A stretch of DNA of 57,621 nt from Allochromatium palmeri. GTDB taxonomy: Bacteria > Pseudomonadota > Gammaproteobacteria > Chromatiales > Chromatiaceae. A program made the position numbers and the translations under genes. Under the pieces are notes generated by a model. It saw nothing but the letters and a program-made list of their open reading frames with translations. It ran no database searches and was not told where the DNA came from. The stretch lies in NCBI RefSeq assembly GCF_009720725.1, contig NZ_WNKT01000024.1, positions 1 to 57,621 of the forward strand. The letters are read 5' to 3'. Below are positions 45,058 through 53,651 of this stretch, piece by piece; position 1 is the stretch's first letter, and every line of letters begins with the position of its first letter.

Positions 45058-47433
45058 ATGAGCATCGATTTCAGCGAATACCTCGCCTGCCTCAAGGCCG
45101 ATCCAGCGCACGAGCACGCCCAGGCGCTGGAATCGAGCTATCACGAGGCCGCGCGGGTGATGTCCCCTCGGGGACTTGAACACTATCTGACCGGCATCCG
45201 CGCCATGTGCGGCCTCAACAAGGGGCCGGATCTGGTGATGACCTATGTCCAGGAAATGCCGGGCGTGGCCAAGGAGGTCGGCGAGGACATCATCCCGGAT
45301 GTCGTCAGCTCCCTGATGAAGCTGGCCTCACACACCTCGGGAACCGTCATCACGCTGATGATGGCGACCATGCCGCTGGCGGCCAACCGACTCAGCGACA
45401 TCGAGGTGATGCGCGGCTATCTCAATCTGCTCCATCAGCTCGCCGGCAAGTCTCCACGGGGCTTGAGACCCATGATGGAGAACATGGACGAGCTGCTCTC
45501 CAAGCTCACGCTCGGCGGACTGCGGCGCTGGGCGCTGTGGGGCGCGCAGGCTCATGCACGCGATCTCGACGGTCAACTGGCTTATTTCGGACTCCAGACC
45601 GAGTCCTCGCGCTCGGTGCTGCAGAAAGAGCGGCGCGGCACGCTGTTCGTCGACAACCAGCGCAAGCTCAATTTCTATCTGCGCGCGCTCTGGGCGCGGG
45701 CCTTTTTCATGCGCCCGACCTCCGGCGACTATGAGTCGCGCACCGGACTCAAGCCCTTCATCGAGGATTTCCAGATTCATCTGCCGGACGCCTTCGACGC
45801 CTGGCGCGGGATCTCGGGTGTAGAACTCTATCGTGCGGCGGCCGCGCACTGTGCCGCGCACATGGTCTATACCAGCGCGCCCATGAGCGCCGAGCAGCTC
45901 AATCCGGCCCAGCGCATTCTCATCGGGCTGTTCGAGGATGCGCGGATCGAGTCGCTGGCGATGCGCGACTTCCCTGGACTGAAAAAGCTCTGGCTCCAGT
46001 TCTTCACGGCGCCGGCCGGAGCCGATGAACCGGGCGCGCGCCATCCGCTGCTGGACCTGATGATGCGTCTGGCGCAGGCGTTGCTGGACGCCGACTATCG
46101 CGATTCCGAGGCGCTCGTCAACGAATCCGCCGAGGCTTTCCGCGCCGCCTTCGCTGCCACGCCCGAGGACAACCGGATCAGTTGGATCGCCGGGGTCGAG
46201 TTCTACAACCGTGCGGTCCAGATCTGCGCCGTCCCCAGTCTGCGCATTCTCGAAGACTGGCCGATCCCCTATCGCGACGACAACGACTACGTCTGGGACT
46301 TCGACGAAAACCTGTTCATGACGCGCGGCGTGGACTATCTGCCCGCCAGCCAGCAGCAGGTGCGGCGCAACGTCAGCGTCATGGAGATGGTCAACGAGCT
46401 CGACTGCGAGCTGGCCGGCGACGACGCCCAGGAGATCTGGACGCTATCCACACCCTTCTGGCTCGATCAGGAGGGCTGCACCATCAACGAGCTGGAGGGC
46501 AAAGAGCCGGTTTCTCAACCCTATCACTATCAGGAATGGGACTATCAGGTGCAGCTCCATCGCCCGGACTGGGCGACCGTGATCGAGCGCCGTCAGGGCC
46601 GGGGCGATCCCGAGAGCATGGATGCGATCCTGACCAAGCACAAACCGGTCGCCAGCCGCATCCGCCATCTGATCGACGCGCTCCAGCCGCAGGGCATCGT
46701 GCGCCGACGCGGCTACGAGGAAGGCGAGGAACTGGATCTGAACGCCGCCGTGCGCGCCATGATCGACATCCGGCGCGGCGTGATGCCCGATCCGCGCATC
46801 AACATCCGTATCACCCGCCATGTGCGCGATCTGGCGATCCTGGTGCTGATGGATCTCTCGGAGTCGACCAACGAAAAGGTCGGGGTCAAGGAGGGCGAAC
46901 CGGGCTATGAAGAGGCGCCGCGCATCCTGGATCTGACGCGCGAATCGACTGGACTGCTGTCCTGGGCCATCGATTCCATTGGGGACAGCTTTGCTGTGCA
47001 TGGCTTCGCCTCCGACGGGCGGCACGATGTCCAGTACTATCGCTTCAAGGACTTCGACCGGCCCTATGATGACGAGGCCAAATCGCGGCTTGCCGGCATG
47101 AAGGGCGGTTTATCCACCCGCATGGGTGCGGCCCTGCGTCATGCCGGCTGGCATCTCACCCAGCAGGCGGCGCAGAAGCGGTTGGTACTGCTGATCACCG
47201 ACGGCGAGCCGGCCGACATCGACGAGCGCGACCCGCAGTATCTGCGCCACGATGCCAAGAAGGCCGTCGACGATCTGCGCATGAAGGGCATCCACACCTA
47301 CTGCCTGACCCTCGACCCCGAAGCCGACCGCTATGTGGCGCGCATCTTCGGCGAGAACGCCTATTCGGTCGTCGATCAGGTCGAGCGGCTACCCGAGCGG
47401 CTGCCGGCGGTGTTCGCGGCGTTGACGGGCTGA
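45058..47433 (+). CDS. cbbO: CbbO, VWA-domain adaptor of the RuBisCO activase
   Basis: A 791-residue adaptor. The long N-terminal part is helical and CbbO-specific; the C-terminal von Willebrand factor A domain (about 590-790) has the metal-ion-dependent adhesion site DLSES in LVLMDLSESTNE and LITDGEPADIDERD. In the known system the VWA domain contacts RuBisCO while the N-terminal part binds the CbbQ hexamer. The gene ends the carbon-fixation operon. Immediately beyond its stop a convergent pseudogene (Fic remnant) begins, and its frame overlaps the cbbO 3' end. Confidence 0.95.
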   Translation: MSIDFSEYLACLKADPAHEHAQALESSYHEAARVMSPRGLEHYLTGIRAMCGLNKGPDLVMTYVQEMPGVAKEVGEDIIPDVVSSLMKLASHTSGTVITLMMATMPLAANRLSDIEVMRGYLNLLHQLAGKSPRGLRPMMENMDELLSKLTLGGLRRWALWGAQAHARDLDGQLAYFGLQTESSRSVLQKERRGTLFVDNQRKLNFYLRALWARAFFMRPTSGDYESRTGLKPFIEDFQIHLPDAFDAWRGISGVELYRAAAAHCAAHMVYTSAPMSAEQLNPAQRILIGLFEDARIESLAMRDFPGLKKLWLQFFTAPAGADEPGARHPLLDLMMRLAQALLDADYRDSEALVNESAEAFRAAFAATPEDNRISWIAGVEFYNRAVQICAVPSLRILEDWPIPYRDDNDYVWDFDENLFMTRGVDYLPASQQQVRRNVSVMEMVNELDCELAGDDAQEIWTLSTPFWLDQEGCTINELEGKEPVSQPYHYQEWDYQVQLHRPDWATVIERRQGRGDPESMDAILTKHKPVASRIRHLIDALQPQGIVRRRGYEEGEELDLNAAVRAMIDIRRGVMPDPRINIRITRHVRDLAILVLMDLSESTNEKVGVKEGEPGYEEAPRILDLTRESTGLLSWAIDSIGDSFAVHGFASDGRHDVQYYRFKDFDRPYDDEAKSRLAGMKGGLSTRMGAALRHAGWHLTQQAAQKRLVLLITDGEPADIDERDPQYLRHDAKKAVDDLRMKGIHTYCLTLDPEADRYVARIFGENAYSVVDQVERLPERLPAVFAALTG

Positions 47434-47834
47434 CGAGCGTCAGCCGCCCGATTCATCCGAGCGACTGATGGACTGTCGCCCGGATTCGGCCGCTTCCAGA
47501 CGCGCCCTGAGACACGATCGAGGCGATGCAGGAGCGCGAGGACCGGATCGACGAGCGCAAAGACGAATGGACGTCCTGTCTTGTCCGTGATTGGGATGGG
47601 CTTGTAGAGTAGACGCCGGGCGGTCTTGACCGAGAACCACCAGTCGTCGGCACTGAGTCCGGGAGGTGGTTGGCGATACCTCAGTTCGTCCCAGTGCAGA
47701 TAGCGTCCGTTCGGTGCGGGACCGGCCGGATCGCCCAACAGCCGGTTCAGACGCTCGACACCGCCGACCTCGACGATGGACCGCAACAGGACTTCGAGAT
47801 TGGGCGGAGACAGTGGGACTTTCACGGGGTACAA
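47434..47834 (-). pseudogene. Fic family protein, N-terminal remnant
   Basis: The minus frame from ATG 47834 encodes about 107 recognisable residues (PLSPPNLEVLLRS, GRYLHWDELRYRQPPPGLS, WWFSVKTARRLL, TDKTGRPFVFALVDPVLALLHRLDR) that match the N-terminal region of Fic-domain proteins. Similarity stops there: the frame runs on into unrelated sequence and into cbbO, and the catalytic HPFxxGNGR motif is missing from every frame nearby. It is therefore a 3'-truncated gene, probably cut by the event that joined it to the cbb operon. Fic enzymes AMPylate target proteins; this fragment cannot. Its upstream operator-like array is still intact. Confidence 0.65.
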
Positions 47835-47845
47835 CCTTGGAGCGA

Positions 47846-47883
47846 ACTACTAATTTAGTAGTGATTAGTACCAAATTAGTACC
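47846..47883. promoter_or_regulatory. TTAGTA operator-like array upstream of the Fic remnant
   Basis: ACTACTAA-T-TTAGTAGT (47846-47862) is a perfect inverted repeat around one base. Beside it ATTAGTACC occurs twice as direct repeats (47864-47872 and 47875-47883). TTAGTA thus recurs at 47855, 47865 and 47876, spaced 10 and 11 bp, on one face of the helix. It lies 12 bp upstream of the remnant's ATG, where an autoregulator would bind. Confidence 0.6.
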
Positions 47884-48170
47884 GGCCGCGATAGTCCATC
47901 ACGCTGTGTAACGATCCCCGATCCGGGGTGGCGTCTATCTTGCCTCGTTCGTGACGATTCAGTTGAATCTGTGATGTCCGTCGCGTTGAAGAGTGCCCCA
48001 CTGAACTAAGCTGAAGGCGTAAGGATCACGAACGACGGGGACGGATTCCCGGCCCTCTTGGCGATTGAACCCCGACCGGGTCGAGACCACATCCGCTCCC
48101 CAAGCCGCGCCAGTCCAGGTCGACGACGGACCATCCCGGCAAGCGCATCCGCCAGCAAGGGAGCAGGGAC
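47884..48170. other. Gene-free stretch with small dyads
   Basis: No supported gene. CCCC-GATCC-GGGG near 47921 and the palindrome GATTCA-GT-TGAATC (47956-47969) are the only structures noticed. Short frames on both strands lack ribosome-binding sites and family features. It may carry the promoter for the 60-residue frame at 48171. Confidence 0.4.
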
Positions 48171-48353
48171 ATGACATACGCCTATCAGTGGTTTGGAGCG
48201 GTCAATGGGTGCGCCTTCCTGTATGGATGCATGCTGGGAATGGCGGCACAGGCCGCCCGTCATCCAGGTTATCCGTGGTTCACGGCTCAGACAGCGGGGT
48301 CAGAGTCAACACGCCAACAGCCAACATCGCCGACAGTACCCAGCCAGTCTTGA
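48171..48353 (+). CDS. Small hypothetical protein (60 aa)
   Basis: A 60-residue frame starting MTYAYQWFGAVNGCAFLYG, with an aromatic, Gly/Ala-rich, partly hydrophobic first half (possible short membrane helix at about 8-28) and a polar Ser/Thr/Gln-rich tail. I do not recognise it. Support: AGGGAG lies a good distance before ATG 48171, and the product is not low-complexity. Against it: the size, and its position in a decayed region next to a pseudogene. It converges on the histidine kinase gene with only 3 bp between stops. Confidence 0.4.
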   Translation: MTYAYQWFGAVNGCAFLYGCMLGMAAQAARHPGYPWFTAQTAGSESTRQQPTSPTVPSQS

Positions 48354-48356
48354 TGG

Positions 48357-50312
48357 CTAGCGGTTAAGCGGAAACTCCAGCCGAAACTCGGCCCCCGGCT
48401 CAGCCGCCATGACTTCCACCCGCCCGCCCATGGCGTGCGTGAGACGCTCGACCAGCGCCAGTCCGATGCCCGTTCCGGGGATCGCCTGGCTCTTGGCCAT
48501 GTCACCGCGCTGGAAAAGCTGGAAGACCCGCCGGCGCTGATCGCGCGGAATCCCCGGCCCAAAATCACGCACACAAACCCGCACACGCCCGTTGCTCAGT
48601 GTCTCGCAGTCGAGACGGATCGAGCGCGTCTCGGCCTCAGCGGCGAACTTGAGCGCGTTGTCGACCAGATTGATGAGGATCTGCACGAAGGCGTCCGGGT
48701 CGACCAGCAGCTCGGCTTCGCTGTCGTCACTGCTCAGTTCCAGCCGGAAGCCGGCGCGCTCGATCTGGCTCGCGACCCGCTCGACCACCAGCGCCATCAG
48801 TTCGCCGATCGGCATGACGCGCGGCTCCAGCACCAGGGCCTCGCGCCCGATGCGCGCCAGTTGCAGCACATTGGCGATCAGCCGTGACAGCCGCTCGCTC
48901 TCCTCGTGGATGAACCGATAGTAGGTCGACTTACGCTCCTCGCTGGCGAAACCGGCGCGCAGCATCTCGGCGTACATCCGGATCGAGGTCAGCGGCGTCT
49001 TGAGTTCGTGGCTCACCGCCGCGACGAAGTCCTGTTGCTGGCGGATCAGATCGAGCTGGCGCATCCCCAGCCGGTACAGCAGCCAGCCACCGGCGAGCAG
49101 CACCAGGGCGAGCGTGGCCGCCATCCAGCCGATCACCGCCGCGCCGGCCGGAGCGGGCAGGCGGCTGACGCTGAAGATCAGTTCCAGTCCGCCGAAGGGT
49201 TCGGCCATGCGCGCGCGGTAGAGTAGGGCGCCGGTCAATGGGGGTGGACTCGTGCTGACCAGGCGCGTGGCGCGGCTGGCATAGTCATCGGGGGATTCTG
49301 CGCGGAAGCTGGCCAGCACCTCGCCGCGATAGGCGACGATCAGATGCGTGGTGCGCGCCAGAGCGGTCGCGGTCAGCGGGACGCCGATCAGTTGCTCCAG
49401 GAAGGGCGTTTGTTCGATCAGAGCGCCCTGGATCAAACGCTCGCCCCCGCGCCAGACGGTGCGAAACAGCAGCAGATGTCCGCTGTCGAGCCGGCCGACC
49501 TCGCAGGGTTCGACGGTGCTGGCGAATAGATTCACAGCGGCGGGCTGGGGGGCGCTGGCGTCGGTCGCGGCGTCCTTGCGTCGCCCACGCTCGGCGAGCT
49601 CCAGATCCAGTTTCAGGTCATCGACACGACCGAGTGCCTGCCCCGTGTCCGTGGTCGACTTGGACGCAAGCCGCTCGTTGGCCGCCAGTCCCTCGAAAGC
49701 GGACTGTGAGAGACGGTTCGGCGCTTCATCCTGCATCGACACCGAGGACTCCGGTGCGGGCGCGGTCGCCGGTGCCAGGACCGGCGAGGCGGATTCGGAT
49801 TCGCGCGCCTGGGCGTCGCGTTCGACGAGCCGATTGCCGACCAGAATGCCCTGGATCTGCTGGACGCGCGCCTGACGTTGAGCCAGATCGGCCGGATCGA
49901 TCCCCAACGCGGCGGGCGCTGATCCCGCCTCCGGTACCAGCGGCGAACTCAGGGTGCCATCGGCGGCGACCTGGAACCAGCCGAGCAGTCCGGGGATCGT
50001 GGGCGCGAGCGGCCATTCAGACAGCGGCGAGCGACGTCGATAGGGGCTGGCCGGATCGGCGGATGGGGCGAGGAAGTCATAATCCTCGATCGGACGTCGA
50101 TCCTCGGCCCGCGCCAGCGCGGCGAGCGTCTGGTCGATCCGCTCGGCGAGTCCCTCGGCGGCCAGTTGCTGCTGCCGGAAGGACTCCCACTTCATCTGAT
50201 CATAGGCGGTGTAGACCAGCCACAGGCTCGGCGCGGCCAGCGCCAGCACAAAGAGTCCGATCCCGAGCCGCAGCCGGTGGCGGGCGCGATCATGGTCGCT
50301 GCCGCGTCGCAT
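48357..50312 (-). CDS. Sensor histidine kinase with large periplasmic domain
   Basis: A 651-residue kinase. One membrane helix at about 16-36, a periplasmic sensor of about 360 residues without a recognised fold (it includes a Ser/Ala-rich linker near 150-230), a second helix at about 390-415 (AAVIGWMAATLALVLLAGGWLLYRL), HisKA with His435 in VAAVSHELKTPL, and HATPase_c with NLVDNALKFA, DFGPGIP and GTGIGLALVERL. The signal is unknown. It directly follows its response regulator on the minus strand with one base between them, and both are divergent from the PspA-like operon, so they probably regulate that operon. No kinase gene of this type is named here. Confidence 0.92.
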   Translation of the reverse strand: MRRGSDHDRARHRLRLGIGLFVLALAAPSLWLVYTAYDQMKWESFRQQQLAAEGLAERIDQTLAALARAEDRRPIEDYDFLAPSADPASPYRRRSPLSEWPLAPTIPGLLGWFQVAADGTLSSPLVPEAGSAPAALGIDPADLAQRQARVQQIQGILVGNRLVERDAQARESESASPVLAPATAPAPESSVSMQDEAPNRLSQSAFEGLAANERLASKSTTDTGQALGRVDDLKLDLELAERGRRKDAATDASAPQPAAVNLFASTVEPCEVGRLDSGHLLLFRTVWRGGERLIQGALIEQTPFLEQLIGVPLTATALARTTHLIVAYRGEVLASFRAESPDDYASRATRLVSTSPPPLTGALLYRARMAEPFGGLELIFSVSRLPAPAGAAVIGWMAATLALVLLAGGWLLYRLGMRQLDLIRQQQDFVAAVSHELKTPLTSIRMYAEMLRAGFASEERKSTYYRFIHEESERLSRLIANVLQLARIGREALVLEPRVMPIGELMALVVERVASQIERAGFRLELSSDDSEAELLVDPDAFVQILINLVDNALKFAAEAETRSIRLDCETLSNGRVRVCVRDFGPGIPRDQRRRVFQLFQRGDMAKSQAIPGTGIGLALVERLTHAMGGRVEVMAAEPGAEFRLEFPLNR

Positions 50313-50313
50313 G

Positions 50314-51015
50314 TCAGGCCGGATCGACCTGCAGGCGATAGCCCGCGCCGCGCACCGTCAGCAGATGGCACGGTTTGGCCGAATCAGGTTCGATCTTGCG
50401 CCGGAGCTTGGCGATGTGGATATCGACCGTGCGGGTCTCCAGACCGCAGTCGCGTGCATAGCCCCAGACCTTGTTCAGCAGTTCCTCGCGCGAGACCGGA
50501 CGCTCGGCGTGGGCGGCCAGATAGCACAGGATCTCGATTTCGCGGCGGGTGAAGGGAATCTCCTCGGCGCCGCGCCGACCGCGCAGATTGACGGTGTCGA
50601 GCTCCAGGTCGCCGAGCTGGAGCCGCTCGGCCGCGTCGCTCGTCGCGCCACGGCGGCGCAGCACCGCCTGCACCCGCAGCACCAGCTCGGTGACCGAGAA
50701 CGGCTTGGAGACATAGTCGTCGGCACCGAGCCGCAAGCCCTGGATGATGTCGGCATCGGCCGTGCGCGCGGTCAGCATGATGATGGGCTGGGCGCGATCG
50801 ACAGCGCGGACGCGGTCGCAGATGGCAAAGCCGTTGAGTCCGGGCAGCATGATGTCGAGCAGGATCAGATCGAAGCGCCCGGTGAGCGCCTTGGCCAGTC
50901 CACCGGGGCCATCGGCCGCCGAGTCGACTTCGAAGCCGTGATAGACGAACAGATCCTCCAGACCGACCCGGATCGGTTCCTCGTCCTCGATGATCAGCAG
51001 ACGTTGTTTGCGCAT
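50314..51015 (-). CDS. OmpR/PhoB-type response regulator
   Basis: A 233-residue regulator: receiver domain (1-115) with Asp54 in LILLDIMLPG and Lys in VSKPFSV near 102, and a C-terminal winged helix (about 135-230; FTRREIEILCYLAAHAERPVSREEL, then RTVDIHIAKLRRKI). It should be phosphorylated by the kinase encoded immediately downstream and bind direct repeats near its target promoters. The 151-bp gap to the divergent PspA-like gene is the natural target. ATG 51015. Confidence 0.95.
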   Translation of the reverse strand: MRKQRLLIIEDEEPIRVGLEDLFVYHGFEVDSAADGPGGLAKALTGRFDLILLDIMLPGLNGFAICDRVRAVDRAQPIIMLTARTADADIIQGLRLGADDYVSKPFSVTELVLRVQAVLRRRGATSDAAERLQLGDLELDTVNLRGRRGAEEIPFTRREIEILCYLAAHAERPVSREELLNKVWGYARDCGLETRTVDIHIAKLRRKIEPDSAKPCHLLTVRGAGYRLQVDPA

Positions 51016-51166
51016 CGCTTCAGGATGGTATCGGACGGACCTGGGATTGGTAAATTCAGTGTAAAACTTTGACGCCGGTTTTTACGTCGGCTGGCCTAAA
51101 ATCCTGCCGCTCGCCTCCCTAGACTCAAGTCACGGAATCGACACCGAGACTCTGGAGGCAATCGAC
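51016..51166. promoter_or_regulatory. Divergent control region, response regulator / PspA-like operon
   Basis: ACGCCGG (51072-51078) and ACGTCGG (51084-51090) are near-identical direct repeats 12 bp apart, beside a TAAAAT -10-like box (51097-51102) reading toward the PspA-like gene. Tandem direct repeats near 11 bp spacing are typical OmpR/PhoB-type sites, so the adjacent regulator may bind here. GGAGG precedes the PspA-like ATG. Confidence 0.45.
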
Positions 51167-51712
51167 ATGGCACTCATCACACGACTCTCGCGCCTGCTGC
51201 GCGCCGATCTCCATGCCGTGCTCGACCGGCTGGAAGCGCCGGAGCTGGTGCTCGCCCAGGCGATCCGCGAAATGGAGCAGACGCTGGACCTGGAACGACG
51301 CCAACTGCACCGCCTGGAGCGCGAACTCCAGCGTCTGCGCGAGCGCGAATCCGAACAGGAGCGCGTCCTCGAACAGAACGGGCAGGCGCTCGACGACTGT
51401 CTCGCCGCCGAGCGCGAGGATCTGGCGCGTCCTGTCATCCGCCGCCGTCTGGAGACCGAAGGCCGGCTCGAAGCGCTCCGCACCCGTCGGCGCGAGGCCG
51501 AAACTGAACAAGCACGGCGCGTGCCGTTCCTGGCCGAGCGCGAGTCGCGGCTCGCCGATCTGCGGGCACGTGCCGCCATTCAGGACGCTGAGTCCGAGCC
51601 TGATTCGACTGACTTCGATCCGGTCTGGACCGGCGCCGATCCGCGGATCTGGGACGCCGAGGTCGAGGTCGCCCTGTTGCAGGCCAAGCGCCGGCGGGAG
51701 GCACGGTCATGA
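51167..51712 (+). CDS. PspA/IM30-like coiled-coil protein (short)
   Basis: A 181-residue, highly charged coiled-coil protein beginning MALITRLSRLLRADLHAVLDRLEAPELVLAQAIREM, which follows the amphipathic-helix plus helix-1 pattern of PspA/IM30 (ESCRT-III-like) proteins. Residues 35-140 are almost continuous Glu/Arg/Leu heptads. It is shorter than PspA (about 220 residues), lacking part of the later helices. PspA proteins coat and protect stressed inner membranes. It overlaps the following membrane-protein gene by 4 bp. GGAGG precedes the ATG by eight bases. Confidence 0.75.
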   Translation: MALITRLSRLLRADLHAVLDRLEAPELVLAQAIREMEQTLDLERRQLHRLERELQRLRERESEQERVLEQNGQALDDCLAAEREDLARPVIRRRLETEGRLEALRTRRREAETEQARRVPFLAERESRLADLRARAAIQDAESEPDSTDFDPVWTGADPRIWDAEVEVALLQAKRRREARS

Positions 51713-52260
51713 GCCGCCCCGGATTCGGCGAAGGCGTCCTGGTCGCTCTAACGGCGGCGCTGCTGGCCTCGATCGTCCAGAGCGCGCTCGGCGGTTGGCT
51801 GCCGTCCTACACCCTGGCGCACGGACTCTGCATTGGTCTGGGACTCGGCTATGGACTCTATCTGCTCGCACGCGCTCGGGAGCCGGCTGGACGGATCGCC
51901 GTCCCGATCCTGTGGGCAGGCGTCAGTCTGCTGGTCGCGCTCCTGCATGGCGGACTCGGGTTGCAGATCCTCGTTCAACTCGGGCTGGTCTGGCTGGTGC
52001 GCGCGCTCTATCACCACGGACGACCGCTGTCGGCACTCCTGGATCTTGGCCTGCTGCTGCTCGGCGGTCTGGCGGGTCTCTGGGCGCTGGAACACACCGG
52101 CAGCCTGTTCCTCGCCCTCTGGACGCTGTTCCTGATCCAGGCGCTGTTCGTCCTCATCCCTGGTGGCCCGGACGCCGAGCGGCGCGCGTCAGCGACCGCC
52201 GATCCCTTCGAGACCGCCGAACGCGCGGCCGAGCGGGCGCTCGCCCGGCTGCTGCGTTGA
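51709..52260 (+). CDS. Hypothetical polytopic membrane protein
   Basis: A 183-residue protein with about five or six Leu/Gly/Ala-rich membrane helices between residues 8 and 150 (for example VLVALTAALLASIVQSAL, LCIGLGLGYGLYLLA, LDLGLLLLGGLAGLWAL) and a short charged cytoplasmic tail (about 155-183). I recognise no family. It starts inside the PspA-like gene's stop (ATGA overlap) and is followed 41 bp later by the VWA gene, so it may anchor the PspA-like protein or the VWA protein at the inner membrane. Confidence 0.82.
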   Translation: MSRPGFGEGVLVALTAALLASIVQSALGGWLPSYTLAHGLCIGLGLGYGLYLLARAREPAGRIAVPILWAGVSLLVALLHGGLGLQILVQLGLVWLVRALYHHGRPLSALLDLGLLLLGGLAGLWALEHTGSLFLALWTLFLIQALFVLIPGGPDAERRASATADPFETAERAAERALARLLR

Positions 52261-52301
52261 ACCCATCCCGCCCCGAATACAGCCATCACGAGGCCAATAT
52301 C

Positions 52302-53537
52302 ATGAAAACGCCATTGCAAACCAAGCTCATCGCCCTGTCGCTCTTCGGTCTCACGGGAGCCGCCGTCCTCTACTATCCGGCTCTGCGCTCGGCCGAATCG
52401 GCGCCGCCCGTCACACCCGTCGTTCCGCTGGTCGAACAGGATCCGGTCGCTATGCCCGACACCCGCCAGCATCCGGTCATCGAAGCGGTGTTCGTGCTCG
52501 ACACCACCGGCAGCATGGGCGGACTCATCCAGGCGGCAAAGGACAAGATCTGGTCGATCGCCGCGACCATGGCCGCCGCCCAGCCCGCACCCGAAATACG
52601 CATCGGTCTGGTCGCCTATCGCGATCGCGGTGACGACTATGTGACCCGCGTGGTGGATTTGACCAAGGATCTCGACGGCCTCCACACCGAGCTGATGCAG
52701 CTCCAGGCCCAGGGCGGCGGTGATGGCCCGGAGAGCGTCAATCAGGCGCTCCACGAGGCGCTGCACCGCATCGGCTGGAGTCGGGATCCAGGCGTCTATC
52801 GCGTCATCTTCCTGGTCGGCGATGCCCCGGCGCATCTGGACTATCCCAACGACGTCCCCTATACGCAGACCCTGACCGAGGCCCAGACACGCGGGATTCG
52901 GGTCAACGCTATCCAATGCGGCACGCTCGCCGACACGACCCAGGAATGGCGGCGGATCGCGCAACTCGGCAACGGCGGGTATTTCCAGGTCGAGCAGAGC
53001 GGCGGCGCGGTAGCCATCGCCACGCCCTATGACGAGTCGCTGGCCAAGCTCTCGGCCGAACTCGACGAAACGCGGATCTATTACGGTCGCGCCGAAGAGC
53101 GGGCGAAGAAGGAAGAGAAGCTTGCCGCTACCAAGGCGACTCAGGCCGCCGCCGCACCGGCGGTGCTGGCGCGGCGCGCTGGATTCGTGGCCTCCGAGAG
53201 CGGCGAGGCGAGTCTGAAGGGCGAGAACGAACTGATCGAGGACGTGGCGAGCGGTCGGGTCGATCTGGCCGAGCTACCGGACGCGCAACTGCCCGCACCA
53301 CTGGCCAATTTGACACCCGAGGCACGGCGCGTACTGATCGATGAGCAGGCCACCAAGCGTGAGGAGGTGAAACAACAGATCAAGGATCTTTCCGCCCAGC
53401 GCGCCGACTATCTCAAGTCCCAGGTCGAGGCCGAGGGTGGGGCGGAATCTTCGCTCGACTATAAGATCTTCAGTGCCGTGCGCGAACAGGCGGCCGAGAA
53501 GGGACTGAGCTACGACAAGGCCGCGCCTGTGTATTGA
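52302..53537 (+). CDS. Membrane-anchored VWA domain-containing protein
   Basis: A 411-residue protein. A signal-anchor helix (about 8-27, LIALSLFGLTGAAVLYYPAL) precedes a von Willebrand A domain (about 60-230) with MIDAS motif DTTGSMGG near 67 and VYRVIFLVGDAPAH near 165. The C-terminal third is charged and helical (AEERAKKEEKLAATKATQ; EQATKREEVKQQIKDL), probably coiled coil, and contains a Glu/Lys-rich segment rich in Ala. A metal-binding VWA domain suggests protein-protein contacts in the periplasm. It is the third gene of the PspA-like operon. ATG 52302 has AGG upstream; the frame remains open further left but overlaps two real genes. A strong hairpin follows the stop. Confidence 0.88.
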   Translation: MKTPLQTKLIALSLFGLTGAAVLYYPALRSAESAPPVTPVVPLVEQDPVAMPDTRQHPVIEAVFVLDTTGSMGGLIQAAKDKIWSIAATMAAAQPAPEIRIGLVAYRDRGDDYVTRVVDLTKDLDGLHTELMQLQAQGGGDGPESVNQALHEALHRIGWSRDPGVYRVIFLVGDAPAHLDYPNDVPYTQTLTEAQTRGIRVNAIQCGTLADTTQEWRRIAQLGNGGYFQVEQSGGAVAIATPYDESLAKLSAELDETRIYYGRAEERAKKEEKLAATKATQAAAAPAVLARRAGFVASESGEASLKGENELIEDVASGRVDLAELPDAQLPAPLANLTPEARRVLIDEQATKREEVKQQIKDLSAQRADYLKSQVEAEGGAESSLDYKIFSAVREQAAEKGLSYDKAAPVY

Positions 53538-53587
53538 AATCGGCCTCAAATCTTCTGCGAGAAATGCCTCCATCAGCGAGGTTAAAC

Positions 53588-53631
53588 GCAAACGCGGGCC
53601 ACCTCCTTTCGAAAGTGGCCCGCGCGTTTGC
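53588..53631. terminator. Strong bidirectional terminator
   Basis: GCAAACGC-GGGCCAC (53588-53602) pairs with GTGGCCC-gc-GCGTTTGC (53615-53631), with a two-base bulge; the loop itself contains CTTTCGAAAG. The 15-bp stem lies between the convergent VWA gene and arylsulfatase remnant and can stop both transcripts. Confidence 0.8.
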
Positions 53632-53651
53632 AGACCGGATCAGCGAGTCGT

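Noticed and set aside
51213-52301. N-terminal extension of the VWA protein to 774 residues
   Set aside because: The extension overlaps the PspA-like and membrane-protein genes in another frame and reads as Arg/Ser-rich shadow; the true start with signal anchor is at 52302.
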